Origin: Pauljensenia sp018375675
GTDB taxonomy: Bacteria > Actinomycetota > Actinomycetes > Actinomycetales > Actinomycetaceae
Length of the DNA stretch: 64,000 nucleotides
Direction of reading: 5' to 3'
Assembly (NCBI GenBank): GCA_041432705.1
Contig: JAPWAE010000007.1
Span: 58,391 to 122,390, forward strand
Both the position numbers and the translations under genes were made by a program. Positions 54,048 through 62,390 of the stretch are shown one piece after another (the stretch's first letter is position 1; each line of letters starts with the position of its first letter). The notes beneath the pieces are model-generated. The model did no database searches. It saw only the letters and a list, made by a program, of their open reading frames with translations, and was not told where the DNA came from.

Positions 54048-54693
54048 CCTGGGAATCGTCGATGCCCTCGATGACCTCGCCGGACTCAGTGGAGGCCTGC
54101 GCGGTGCGCATGAGGCGGCCGGAGATCTCGACGTCGGCCTCGTCCTCGCCGTCGAGCGTACGCTCCTGCGTCCACATGAGCTCGCCCGCGACCAGGCCAA
54201 ACATGCGGCCCAGGTGCGTCACGCGGGTCGCACCCACGCCGAGCGCGATCGCATCGGAGACCATCTGCACGCGCGGGCCAACGCTGACGCCGTCCCACAC
54301 GGCGCTGTGGCCCTCGGTGGATGCGGAGGTCGCCGTGAATTCGCGGGAGTTGTACTGGCCGGGCGGGGGCAGCGGCGCGGCGGAGGGGGCGACGGACACG
54401 TACACGGTCTCCTCGCTGATCAGGTCGCCCTTCTTGATTGCGGACAGGCCCTTCGCGGCATCCCACGTGGGGTCGATCGGCTCGGAGGCGACGCCCGCGT
54501 ACACGCGGGTCACCAGGCGCATCTGCTCGCCGACGACGTCACCGAGGATCTCCTCGATGACGGGGGAATCCTCGGCGGGTTCTTCCTGGCCGGGGGCGGC
54601 GGGGGCGGCGTACATGCCCCAGCCCTCCCAGGTTCCAAGCATCCATGCAACGGGAGCGACGAGTGCGGGCAGGTCAGCAGGTATCACCATCAT
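54031..54693 (-). CDS. Nitrobindin-like heme-binding beta-barrel protein (FABP/THAP4-like)
   Basis: 220 residues. WMLGTWEGWGMY (about 17-28) matches the LxGTWxGxG start of nitrobindin/FABP-like proteins. The strand THLGRMFGLVAGELMWTQE near 160-178 carries a His that would sit at the heme ligand position, and a final SGRLMRT fits the barrel end. Actinobacterial members bind heme and may isomerise peroxynitrite. An insert of about 20 residues after the first helix (PAAPGQEEPAEDSP) is extra. The start is the ATG at 54693 or the next at 54690. Its end overlaps ygfZ by 17 bases, suggesting coupled translation. Confidence 0.8.
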   Translation of the reverse strand: MMVIPADLPALVAPVAWMLGTWEGWGMYAAPAAPGQEEPAEDSPVIEEILGDVVGEQMRLVTRVYAGVASEPIDPTWDAAKGLSAIKKGDLISEETVYVSVAPSAAPLPPPGQYNSREFTATSASTEGHSAVWDGVSVGPRVQMVSDAIALGVGATRVTHLGRMFGLVAGELMWTQERTLDGEDEADVEISGRLMRTAQASTESGEVIEGIDDSQDGFLV

Positions 54694-54811
54694 GACTCCA
54701 GCCTAACGCCTCGGGTCGACGTGGGCGCGCGAGCAGGGGCGCGCGCAGCTGGCAGCGAAATAGGGACGAGGCCGGGGCGCGGCCACGCGGAGACCCGACC
54801 GCCGCGGGGCC

Positions 54812-55732
54812 TCAGATTCCGCCGATGCGGATCATCGCGTAGACGGGCAGGGCGGCGACCAGGAACTTCGCGGCGCCGCGGCCCAGGATGTTGGCGAGCT
54901 CAGCGGAGGAGGCTCGCTCGCCCAGCAGCGCGTCGACGACGGAGACGGCGAAGCCGACGCCGAAGCCGGTGACGCCGCCCAGGGTCAGGAAGGCGGCGAA
55001 TTCGCCGAAACGCTTGGCGATGAAGGGGAAGACGACGGGCAGCAGGTCCGAGGTCTGCCCGAGGAACCAGGCGATCGAGGCAACCACGAGGCCCGCGACG
55101 AGGCCGGCGATCATCGCGAAGGCAACGCCGGCCTTCGCGCTGCGCCCAAAGCGCGCCGAGGCCGCGCCGATGACGGCGATCAGGGCTGCCATGGGAACGA
55201 TGCCCGACCAGCGCTCGTGGACGGTCAGGGAGACCCACATGGAGCCGGAGGTGACGATGAGGAGGCCGGTCACCGACGAGGCGAGGGCCGCGCTCAGGGC
55301 CGTGGAGCCCCAGTGCTCGCTCGTGCGCCCCACGGAGTGATCGCGCGGCGCGGGCGCGTCCAGGATTGTGGCCGCGACCAGCGCGACCAGCGTGATGCCC
55401 GTCAGCGGCACGGCGATGTCGAGGTTCTTCCAGTAGGCGACTCCCATGGGGGTCAGCGCGCCACCCAGGGCGAGGACCGCCTGGGCGAGCCACGGCATGT
55501 GCAGGCGCGCCAGCGTCGGCCAGCCGAGAGCCAGCAGGAAGGACGCGACGGCGATGACGGGTCCGACGCTCCAGCGAGACCCGGGCAGCCACCACGCGAT
55601 GATCGTGGCCGCGGCCAGCACGGTGACGGTGAGAATACCGATGATCGTGGGCACGTGCCGGGTGGCCAGGGTATCGCGGCGACGTCCGCGGCCTGAACCG
55701 GTGCGGCGCCGCGTGGGCGGGGTCGATGTCAT
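54812..55732 (-). CDS. Multipass membrane protein of unknown function
   Basis: About 306 residues. A basic N-terminal tail (RRRTGSGRGRRRDTLATR) is followed by about eight to nine membrane segments, for example PTIIGILTVTVLAAATIIAWWLP and VIAVASFLLALGWPTLA early on, and GVAFAMIAGLVAGLVVASIAWFL later. I do not recognise a family motif. The ATG at 55732 follows GGAAG at good spacing; one seven codons upstream is weaker. It could be part of the ygfZ group, but 118 bases separate it from the nitrobindin-like gene. Confidence 0.7.
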   Translation of the reverse strand: MTSTPPTRRRTGSGRGRRRDTLATRHVPTIIGILTVTVLAAATIIAWWLPGSRWSVGPVIAVASFLLALGWPTLARLHMPWLAQAVLALGGALTPMGVAYWKNLDIAVPLTGITLVALVAATILDAPAPRDHSVGRTSEHWGSTALSAALASSVTGLLIVTSGSMWVSLTVHERWSGIVPMAALIAVIGAASARFGRSAKAGVAFAMIAGLVAGLVVASIAWFLGQTSDLLPVVFPFIAKRFGEFAAFLTLGGVTGFGVGFAVSVVDALLGERASSAELANILGRGAAKFLVAALPVYAMIRIGGI

Positions 55733-56063
55733 CACGCTTCCATGGTCCCACATGTGCGCCCCTCACGAGGCAGGGGCAGCTCTCGCGGGTCGGCTCTCCC
55801 AGGCACGGGCACGGTGTCGGTCCCGCTTCACGCCGCCACGGCCTCGGCGATCAGGGGCGCGCTGTGGCGCACGCCCCGTGTGGGTTGATGCACGCCGCCA
55901 CGGGATGCGCACGGGCGTTGACTGGTCGTACAGTTGTGGGGCACGCCGGACCGGTATGCCCCGGGCTCCAAACTCTGCCGCTACGAGCGGCCTTCGCGCC
56001 GACAGGCGCATTCGGTTCGGCGTGCTTTGTCGTACATGCGCGCCGACGATGGCGCGTGAAACG
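55733..56063. other. Intergenic stretch without a supported gene
   Basis: About 330 bases lie between the membrane protein start and the purA terminator. CACGCCGCCACGG occurs twice (near 55828 and 55889). I see no convincing frame, promoter or RNA, apart from open frames that follow from GC content. Confidence 0.4.
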
Positions 56064-56102
56064 AGTGGGGGCCGGCGCTGCGATGCAGCACCGGCCCCCA
56101 CT
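56064..56102 (-). terminator. Terminator of purA
   Basis: AGTGGGGGCCGG (56064-56075) pairs perfectly with CCGGCCCCCACT (56091-56102). It begins 18 bases after the purA stop on the minus strand; the tail CGTTTCACG is mildly T-rich. Confidence 0.75.
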
Positions 56103-56119
56103 GTCGTCTCCGTGAACCG

Positions 56120-57400
56120 TCACATGAGCGGGTAGCGCACGATCGTGGCCTCGCGGCCCGGGCCCACGCCGATGGACTGGACGCGGCAGCGCGACAGCTC
56201 TTCCAGGCGCTTGATGTAGTCCTGGGCGGCCTGGGGCAGCTCGTCGAAGGAACGGCACTGCGAGATGTCCTCGCTCCAGCCGGGCAGCTCCTCGTACACG
56301 GGCACGGCGGCCTCGAAGCCGGCCTGGTCGAGGGGCATTTCCTCGGTGACCACGCCGTCGACCTCGTAGGCCACGCACACGGGGATCGTCTCGTAGCCGG
56401 AGAGCACGTCGAGCTTGGTCAGGCAGATGTCGGTCAGGCCGTTGATGCGCGTCGAGTAGCGCATGATGACGGCGTCGAACCAGCCGGTGCGGCGCGGGCG
56501 ACCCGTGGTCACGCCGAACTCGCCGCCCTTGGTGCGCAGGGCCTCGCCGACCTCGTCGTCCAGCTCCGTGGGGAACGGGCCCTCGCCGACACGCGTCGTG
56601 TACGCCTTGGCGACGCCGACAACACGATCGATGCGGGTGGGACCAACACCGGAGCCGGTGAGCGCGCCGCCCGCGGTCGGGTTGGAGGAGGTCACGAAGG
56701 GGTAGGTGCCGTGGTCGATGTCGAGCATCGTGGCCTGGCCGCCCTCGAAGAGGACGGTCTCGCCGCGGTCGAGTGCGTCGTTGACGACGAGGGACACGTC
56801 GCACAGCATCGGCTTGATACGGTCCGCGAAGGACAGCAGGTGGTCCGACACCTCGGCCGGGTCGAGGGCGGGGATATCCACGGCCTCGAAAATGGTGTTC
56901 TTGGGGGCCAGGGCGGCCTCGACCTTGGCGCGCAGCTCCTCGGGGTGGAAGAGGTCCTGGATGCGCAGGCCGATGCGGTTCATCTTGTCGGCGTAGGTGG
57001 GGCCGATGCCTCGTCCGGTCGTACCGATGAGGTTGTTGCCGCGCGCACGCTCGTTCGCCTGGTCCATGAGACGGTTGTAGGGCGGGATGATGTGCGCGTT
57101 GGAGGAGATGCGCAGGCGCGAGCAGTCAACGCCGCGCTCGGTGATTTCCGCGAGCTCCTCGAAGAGCACGTCCAGGTCGACAACGACGCCGTTGCCGATG
57201 ATGGGGGTGACGCCTTCGGAGAGGATTCCGGCGGGCAGGAGGTGCAGCGCGTACTTTTCGCCGTCAATAACGACGGTGTGTCCGGCGTTGTTGCCTCCGT
57301 TGAACTTCACGACGAGGTCGGTGTGCTGGCCGAGCTGGTCAGTGGCCTTGCCTTTGCCTTCGTCGCCCCACTGGGCGCCGAGCACGATGACGGCGGGCAT
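56120..57400 (-). CDS. purA: Adenylosuccinate synthetase
   Basis: This 426-residue enzyme of normal length joins IMP and aspartate using GTP, the first step from IMP to AMP. Motifs seen are GAQWGDEGKGKATDQL (GTP-binding loop, residues 8-20), FNGGNNAGHTVV, GTTGRGIGPTYADKMNR, the VTSSNPTAGG stretch and the C-terminal region GREATIVRYPL. The ATG at 57400 follows GGAG. It is monocistronic with its own terminator, divergent from nothing near; the DUF456 gene lies upstream on the same strand. A dyad overlaps its likely promoter. Confidence 0.97.
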   Translation of the reverse strand: MPAVIVLGAQWGDEGKGKATDQLGQHTDLVVKFNGGNNAGHTVVIDGEKYALHLLPAGILSEGVTPIIGNGVVVDLDVLFEELAEITERGVDCSRLRISSNAHIIPPYNRLMDQANERARGNNLIGTTGRGIGPTYADKMNRIGLRIQDLFHPEELRAKVEAALAPKNTIFEAVDIPALDPAEVSDHLLSFADRIKPMLCDVSLVVNDALDRGETVLFEGGQATMLDIDHGTYPFVTSSNPTAGGALTGSGVGPTRIDRVVGVAKAYTTRVGEGPFPTELDDEVGEALRTKGGEFGVTTGRPRRTGWFDAVIMRYSTRINGLTDICLTKLDVLSGYETIPVCVAYEVDGVVTEEMPLDQAGFEAAVPVYEELPGWSEDISQCRSFDELPQAAQDYIKRLEELSRCRVQSIGVGPGREATIVRYPLM

Positions 57401-57418
57401 GAGAATCTCCGTTTAGTT

Positions 57419-57456
57419 GGGTCTGTTACGCGGGTGCGCGCAACAGACCCATCCTA
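57419..57456 (-). promoter_or_regulatory. purA promoter with overlapping dyad
   Basis: On the minus strand TAGGAT (57456-57451) looks like a -10 box, about 50 bases before the ATG. Directly after it a perfect 9-bp dyad (GGGTCTGTT, AACAGACCC; arms 57419-57427 and 57442-57450, 14 bases apart) spans the expected start of transcription, as an operator would. Confidence 0.5.
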
Positions 57457-57494
57457 CCGGAGGATCGACGAGGCCGGGGCACCGGCTGGTCGCC

Positions 57495-57989
57495 CTAGTT
57501 TCCGGCTGCGACCAGAGCGACGCCCACGCCCCACAGGGTGGCGCTCGTGAGCGCGGCGATCAGCTCGATGGCGATCGTCCAGCCGAAGGCCTTGAGGGCG
57601 TGGAGGGTGGCCGTCCAGGCCCTCGCAGTGTCGCGGCTGCGCAGATATTCGACGAGGAAGATGGCGGCGACCATGCCCAGGACGAGGCCGAGGGGCAGGC
57701 CAATGAACCATCCGACGACGCCGCCGACGGCTCCCCACACGAGCGTGGATTGGGGGATTCCCGCCTTGTTCATGCCGCGGGCGGGAATCACGTATTTGAG
57801 GACCGTTCCGAGGATCAGGACGAGCGCCACGATGGCGAAAATGATCCACGCGGCGCGCGTGCCGCTCATCCACGACCACACGAGGATCGCGCCTCCAACG
57901 ACGGGCGCGGAGGGCCAGATTTGCACGACCGCGCCGATCACTCCGATGAGGATAACGATGCCAACAATGACGGTTCCCAGGACGCTCAT
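57495..57989 (-). CDS. DUF456 membrane protein
   Basis: 164 residues with about four membrane segments, starting SVLGTVIVGIVILIGVIGAVVQ. The family hallmark KYVIPARGMNKAGIPQSTLVWG is at about 65-86, and the glycine-rich GGVVGWFIGLPLGLVLG follows. DUF456 proteins are small integral membrane proteins of unknown role. It ends 94 bases before the purA start, and that gap holds the purA promoter, so the two are probably separate units. Confidence 0.88.
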   Translation of the reverse strand: MSVLGTVIVGIVILIGVIGAVVQIWPSAPVVGGAILVWSWMSGTRAAWIIFAIVALVLILGTVLKYVIPARGMNKAGIPQSTLVWGAVGGVVGWFIGLPLGLVLGMVAAIFLVEYLRSRDTARAWTATLHALKAFGWTIAIELIAALTSATLWGVGVALVAAGN

Positions 57990-58074
57990 GCGTTCATCGT
58001 ATCGTTTCCGGGTTTCGTGCGATGACGCTCACGCTGATAGCCTGGCCTCGTTACCCCGATCCCCAGGAGTGCTG

Positions 58075-58725
58075 ATGGATATCACTCCCCCGCGCCTGCC
58101 GCTAGATTCCCTCCTGAAGAGGCGCCCCATGACGGTGTTCACCGTGTCGTGCCCACCGGCAGAGGCCGTCGCGCGCTGTGCCCAGTTCTGGCGAGTTATC
58201 GGCATCAAGCGCGAGTCGACCACGATGTGCAAGCGTTTCGCGGACATCGGCTGGTCGGGCACCGAGGTCACGGTCATGCCCGAGCAGGTCACGACCTCGC
58301 GCAGACGCTTCAACGACACGTTCCTGGAACTTGGCGAGATCGCCCCGGGCCTCTTCTTGGGAGGCCTCGCCGTCTACCTGACGTCGAAGGCGGTGCGCGC
58401 GCAGCTGCGCCACCTCAACAAGACGACAATCATCATCGCGGCTCGCCCGATGCCGGGCGCCGAACAGGCCAGCACCGAGCTGTGGTGTTTCCCCTGGGAT
58501 ACGGCGATTCAGCGCGCCCGCCCAGGCAAGGACCCCTTCGCCCGCGTCTTCGAGTACCTGCACACGGCCCTGCACCAGCAGGGCATCCTCCTGGCTCCCC
58601 CGCGCCTCGTCGATGGTGAGGAACTGCCCGAGGATCACCCCCTCTCCCCCGCCAACATCGCCCAGATGCGGGGCAGCTTCCTCGACCCCGTCACCAAGTT
58701 CCTCCCGTCGAAGGAGCGGTCATGA
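58075..58725 (+). CDS. Tandem paralogue family member 1 (unknown function)
   Basis: 216 residues, first of four related genes at 58-61 kb. The shared N-terminal block reads TVFTVSCPPAEAVARCAQFW, then a variable helix and KRFADIGWSGTEVTVMP. A hydrophobic stretch (ELGEIAPGLFLGGLAVYLTS, about 84-103) lies between the two conserved halves. The second block reads TIIIAARPMPGAEQASTELWCF and the C-terminal block LHQQGILLAPPRLVDGEELPEDHPLS. I recognise no known domain. The ATG at 58075 follows AGGAG at good spacing. Its stop overlaps the start of a truncated relative (ATGA). Confidence 0.75.
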   Translation: MDITPPRLPLDSLLKRRPMTVFTVSCPPAEAVARCAQFWRVIGIKRESTTMCKRFADIGWSGTEVTVMPEQVTTSRRRFNDTFLELGEIAPGLFLGGLAVYLTSKAVRAQLRHLNKTTIIIAARPMPGAEQASTELWCFPWDTAIQRARPGKDPFARVFEYLHTALHQQGILLAPPRLVDGEELPEDHPLSPANIAQMRGSFLDPVTKFLPSKERS

Positions 58726-58832
58726 CCCCCGGTTTCTCACTGCGCAGGATGGTCTTCCGTCGCAGGTACTTCTACGCCAGGGTCGCGCTCGACCCGCAGC
58801 AGGAGAAGGCATCATGCACAGTGAAGCAATGA
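58722..58832 (+). pseudogene. Truncated fragment of the paralogue family
   Basis: This 36-codon frame reads MTPGFSLRRMVFRRRYFYAR, closely matching the start of paralogue 3 (GHSGFSLRRVINRRRYFYAL). The match continues to DPQQ and then breaks into unrelated codons (EKASCTVKQ) before a TGA. It starts by ATGA overlap with paralogue 1. It looks like the remnant of a deleted copy whose 3' end was lost when the next gene came to lie here. Confidence 0.6.
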
Positions 58833-58869
58833 AGAAGCGACAGCACCGCCGCGACAACGAAGAATCGCG

Positions 58870-59469
58870 ATGAACTCTTTCATCTCAAGTATGCAGCAAG
58901 ACTTCAACGAATCTTTCAGCGCCATCACCGTTTTTCAGCTGTCAGCATCCCCGTCCGATGCCGTCTCCCGCTGCGTCGGCCTCTGGAAGACGAAGGGGGC
59001 CCACCGCACCAGTACCGGCATGCAAGCGCAATTCAAGCAGCGGGGATGGACCGGAACGGAACTGATCATCGGACACAGCGGTCGCGCATTCCTGACTAAT
59101 GTTTTCTTCGAGACACGCTCATACCGTCGCCTCTTGTCTCATGCCCCCTCTCTCGTGCCCGACCGAATCAAGCGAGCCGCCATCACCAAGGTGTACGTGG
59201 ATATCATTGCGCGCACAGTCGAGAGCGAATCGAGTCCGGTGACCGAACTGTGGTGCCTTACTGATTGGGCAACACGGATGAATCTCAGCGGCTTCGAAAA
59301 AAGTTACGCTGAATCATCGATGCACTCACTCGAAGAGTCCTTCAACGCGCAGGGCATCATGACTGCACCCGCCCGTCACCTCAATCGCTGGGATATCCCG
59401 TCAGACGTCCCTCTCTCACTCCCTGAGCTCACGGCAATGCGCAAGGCTGCGAAGAAGAGCCGGGGGTAG
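58870..59469 (+). CDS. Tandem paralogue family member 2 (unknown function)
   Basis: 199 residues. The conserved blocks are AITVFQLSASPSDAVSRCVG, then MQAQFKQRGWTGTELIIGHS; the second half has SSPVTELWCLTDWATRMN and NAQGIMTAPARHLNRWDIPS, ending LTAMRKAAKKSRG. The middle differs from paralogue 1: it lacks the hydrophobic stretch and has instead a charged FFETRSYRRLLSHAPSLVPD. GC content is lower than average for the window. The ATG follows no clear ribosome site. No signal peptide or membrane segment, so cytoplasmic. Confidence 0.72.
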   Translation: MNSFISSMQQDFNESFSAITVFQLSASPSDAVSRCVGLWKTKGAHRTSTGMQAQFKQRGWTGTELIIGHSGRAFLTNVFFETRSYRRLLSHAPSLVPDRIKRAAITKVYVDIIARTVESESSPVTELWCLTDWATRMNLSGFEKSYAESSMHSLEESFNAQGIMTAPARHLNRWDIPSDVPLSLPELTAMRKAAKKSRG

Positions 59470-59632
59470 CCCCCCTTCTCCGGCCGACCACCACGGGGAT
59501 TCCCATGCCTCGTCAATCCCGATAATTCCCTGCGGATAGTATCCTGGTGAGCAGCGGCGCTCAGCAGCAACGCACTGCGGCAGAGTGCTGATGCTTGTTG
59601 TTGACACTTGTCTTTCCTCGAGGAGGATATTC

Positions 59633-60247
59633 ATGGGGGCAGGTCACTCAGGTTTCTCTCTACGGAGGGTCATCAACCGACGCAGGTACTTCTACGCGCT
59701 CATCGCGGCCGACCCACATCAGACGGTCACGCATGCTGTCAACTACTGGGTGTCCAAAGGAGCCTGGGGCGAGACGAACGGCATGCGTGAGCAGCTCGCC
59801 CAGCACGGTTGGGTCGGCGCGGAAATCATTATCGGCAGCGACCTGCGCAGCCTCGCGATAAAGCCCCTCCTCGATGCCATCCCCGGCGTTAATCTCGTTC
59901 CGTCCACAGCGCCCACGTCGATCAAACGCACCAGCCAGGAGAGGATCGAGATCCTCGTCGCGGCACGATCCTGCTCGGTTGGGGGACGCCCAGCGTCCGA
60001 ACTCTGGTGCTGCGAGGCTCGCCTTCTGCACGATGACCGCTGGGGCACAGACGCGTTCATGGATATGTCTTTTCGCGAACTCGCTGGCGCACTACAGCAC
60101 CAAGGACTCCTCCTGGAAGCCCCCCGATTCTTCCACGGCGGAGACCTGCCGAAAGACCACCTCTTCACCATGGATGGCATCCTCACGATGCGGCGTGCCG
60201 CCAAAAAGAAGTACGGCGGCAAACCCCAGCGTTTCTCAGAATTCTGA
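59633..60247 (+). CDS. Tandem paralogue family member 3 (unknown function)
   Basis: 204 residues. It starts MGAGHSGFSLRRVINRRRYF, a basic tail before the first conserved block (FYALIAADPHQTVTHAVNYW, then MREQLAQHGWVGAEIIIGSD). The second block is IEILVAARSCSVGGRPASEL followed by WCC; the end is HQGLLLEAPRFFHGGDLPKD and TMRRAAKKKYGGK. The ATG at 59633 has GAGGAGGAT upstream at good spacing, which decides against the longer frame from 59585. The start is the likely parent of the fragment at 58722. Its 164-base upstream gap contains no terminator. Confidence 0.74.
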   Translation: MGAGHSGFSLRRVINRRRYFYALIAADPHQTVTHAVNYWVSKGAWGETNGMREQLAQHGWVGAEIIIGSDLRSLAIKPLLDAIPGVNLVPSTAPTSIKRTSQERIEILVAARSCSVGGRPASELWCCEARLLHDDRWGTDAFMDMSFRELAGALQHQGLLLEAPRFFHGGDLPKDHLFTMDGILTMRRAAKKKYGGKPQRFSEF

Positions 60248-60346
60248 GACTCGCCAACTCCCACCGAAAAACTGCCTCTTCACGATCCACAACACCCGCA
60301 CAATACGGCGGACCGCGGACGTGAACGAACGAGAGTAGAACCACGC

Positions 60347-61225
60347 ATGAAGATGACAACGACTCCCCCGGCCTCGTGGGCCGGGAACCTCTTTCGTCGC
60401 CCGCCTCTTGGGGTCTACACGGTCACCGGCTCCCCCGAGGACGCGGTCATGCGGTGCCTCGACCTGTGGGTGACGATCGGCGTACGCGAGCACGCGCACG
60501 GCATGCCCCAGCAGTTTGCACGCCGCGGCTGGGTCGGCACGGAGATCACGGTCGATGCCTCGAGCACAGCAACGAAGATGCCGTCACTTGACCTCCCAGA
60601 GGTGATGAGCGCCGTGAGCGGCGCTGGGATGCTTCTCCACATTGCCTACAAGGAAACCGCACCCGAGGGCCTTCGTGCGGTCACTGATACTGTCGGCGAG
60701 GTTGCCGGCCTCGTCGGTAGCGCCGCGCGAGAAGCCGCCGGCGGGGTCGTGGACACAGTCGGTGAGGTCGCCAGCGGAGTCGTGGACACAGTCGTCGAGG
60801 CAACCGGAACAGTCGGCGAGGTTGTCGGCTTCGTCGGTAGCGCCGCGTACGCGGGTGCCAGCAGCGCCGCGAACAAGGTCGGTGGATTCGTATCGGGCTT
60901 CGCATCCAAAACCTGGCGCAAGGAACGCCTGCCAAAACCCGGCAAATGCCGCATCGTGGTCGCGGCCCGCTCGCTCCCCGATCAGGAGAAGGAGGCTGCG
61001 CAGCTGTGGTGTTTCATCAGCGATGATTCGCCGAAGCGATCCTTGGGTTCTGACGACCAGATCGACGAGGCCTTCCAATGGCTCGAACGCAAGCTCACCG
61101 AACAGAATCTCCTGCTCGATGTTCCCCACTACGTCAACCAGAAGGACCTTCCCGCTGACAGCGCCCTCACGGCGAACTGTCTCGCCGTCATGCGACAGGC
61201 GGCGAGCACAGAGCCGCTTTCGTGA
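60347..61225 (+). CDS. Tandem paralogue family member 4 with an inserted amphipathic repeat region
   Basis: 292 residues. The family blocks are GVYTVTGSPEDAVMRCLDLW and QQFARRGWVGTEITVDASST in the first half, and CRIVVAARSLPDQEKEAAQL plus LTEQNLLLDVPHYVNQKDLP in the second. Between them, residues about 105-190, is an insert absent from the others: repeats of the type DTVGEVAG, DTVGEVASGVV, DTVVEATGTVGEVV with regular Gly, Ala and Val, which look like amphipathic helices as in LEA or apolipoprotein-like sequences. A membrane-surface role is a guess. A weak GAACGAGAG precedes the ATG. The gene is closed by a hairpin at 61244. Confidence 0.72.
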   Translation: MKMTTTPPASWAGNLFRRPPLGVYTVTGSPEDAVMRCLDLWVTIGVREHAHGMPQQFARRGWVGTEITVDASSTATKMPSLDLPEVMSAVSGAGMLLHIAYKETAPEGLRAVTDTVGEVAGLVGSAAREAAGGVVDTVGEVASGVVDTVVEATGTVGEVVGFVGSAAYAGASSAANKVGGFVSGFASKTWRKERLPKPGKCRIVVAARSLPDQEKEAAQLWCFISDDSPKRSLGSDDQIDEAFQWLERKLTEQNLLLDVPHYVNQKDLPADSALTANCLAVMRQAASTEPLS

Positions 61226-61243
61226 CGCATTGAGCGACAACAA

Positions 61244-61287
61244 GTCGTCTCGCCGCGAGCGCTAACGCGCGCCCACGGCGAGACGAC
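61244..61287. terminator. Hairpin terminator between convergent genes
   Basis: GTCGTCTCGCCG (61244-61255) pairs perfectly with CGGCGAGACGAC (61276-61287), 12 bp around 20 bases. It lies between the stops of paralogue 4 and rlmB and could serve both. Confidence 0.65.
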
Positions 61288-61303
61288 AGATGGTTCGGAA
61301 GGC

Positions 61304-62281
61304 TCAGCCCTGCGAGCGCAGGGAGGCCACCTCGTACAGGGCAATGCCCGTGGCAACGGCCGCGTTGAGGGATTCGACGGTCGAGGCGATCGGGATCGAC
61401 ACGATCTGATCGCAGGTCTCGCGCACGAGGCGGGACAGGCCCGCACCCTCAGCACCGGTCACGACCACGAGGGGGCCGTCCGCCAGCGACAGGCCACGCA
61501 GGGGCGCGTCGCCGCCACCATCCAGGCCGACCACGAAGTAGCCGGCCGCCTTGGCCTCCTCGAGGGCGCGCACGAGGTTCGTCGCGCGAGCCACGGGCAC
61601 GCGGGCGGCCGCACCGGCCGACACCTTCCACGCGGTCGTGTTGACGCCCGCGCTGCGACGCTCGGGAATGATGACACCGTCCGCGCCAAACGCGCCCGCA
61701 CTACGCAGGACCGCGCCCAGGTTGTGGGGGTCCGTCACCTGATCGAGGGCGACAAGGAGCGGGTGCCCCAGCTGCTGCAGAGAACCCGCAATCAGATCCG
61801 AGGCGTCGGCGTACTCGTAGCCACGCACCTCAATGGCGACGCCCTGGTGGACGGCGCCGTCGGTCGCGACATCCAGGTCGCGGCGGGTGACCTCGTAAAC
61901 GGGCGCACCCATGGTCGAGGCGAGGCGCACGACCTCCTCCACGCGGTCGTCCTTCACGTTGTCGAGGACGAAGACGCGCTCAATCGGGACCGAGGCACGG
62001 GCTGCCTCGGCGACAGGGTTACGGCCGGCGATCAGCTCGTGGCCGGGCTTAATGCGGATCGACGACTTGGCACGGGCGCGCGCAATCGCGGCCTCCTGGG
62101 CCTCGCGGGCCTCGCGCTTGACCTTGCGCTTGTGGGCGGGGTGGTAGGTGCGGTCCTCGGCCTTCGGGGTCGGGCCCTTGCCTTCGAGGCGGCGGCGAGA
62201 GTGCCCGCCGGTACCGACCTGCGCGCCCTTCTTGGTGCCCTTCTTACGGATGGCGCCGGGGCGCCCGCTGTGTGAGGCCAT
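61304..62281 (-). CDS. rlmB: SpoU-family 23S rRNA 2'-O-methyltransferase (RlmB type)
   Basis: About 325 residues. The basic N-terminal extension (RRRLEGKGPTPKAEDRTYHP, then KRKVKREAREAQEA) is typical of actinobacterial RlmB, which methylates G2251 of 23S rRNA. The substrate-binding domain starts GHELIAGRNPVAEAARA, and the trefoil-knot catalytic domain carries motif 1 DQVTDPHNLGAVLRSAGAFG, motif 2 VVVTGAEGAGLSRL and motif 3 SIPIASTVESLNAAVATGIA. The ATG at 62281 follows GGAGACACC. The assignment to RlmB rather than another SpoU enzyme rests on the NPVAEA start and the length. Confidence 0.9.
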   Translation of the reverse strand: MASHSGRPGAIRKKGTKKGAQVGTGGHSRRRLEGKGPTPKAEDRTYHPAHKRKVKREAREAQEAAIARARAKSSIRIKPGHELIAGRNPVAEAARASVPIERVFVLDNVKDDRVEEVVRLASTMGAPVYEVTRRDLDVATDGAVHQGVAIEVRGYEYADASDLIAGSLQQLGHPLLVALDQVTDPHNLGAVLRSAGAFGADGVIIPERRSAGVNTTAWKVSAGAAARVPVARATNLVRALEEAKAAGYFVVGLDGGGDAPLRGLSLADGPLVVVTGAEGAGLSRLVRETCDQIVSIPIASTVESLNAAVATGIALYEVASLRSQG

Positions 62282-62390
62282 GGTGTCTCCTCGTTTTCTC
62301 GTGAACTGACACAAGCGTACGGGTTTTAGACTGCATCGGGGCCGCAGGGGCGCGCGCGGGGGCCAAAATCACGATTGGGCAGGGTGCCCC

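Noticed and set aside
55828..55901. Repeated CACGCCGCCACGG in the gap before purA as a further array
   Set aside because: Only two short direct copies are visible, with no inverted copies and no match to the other modules.
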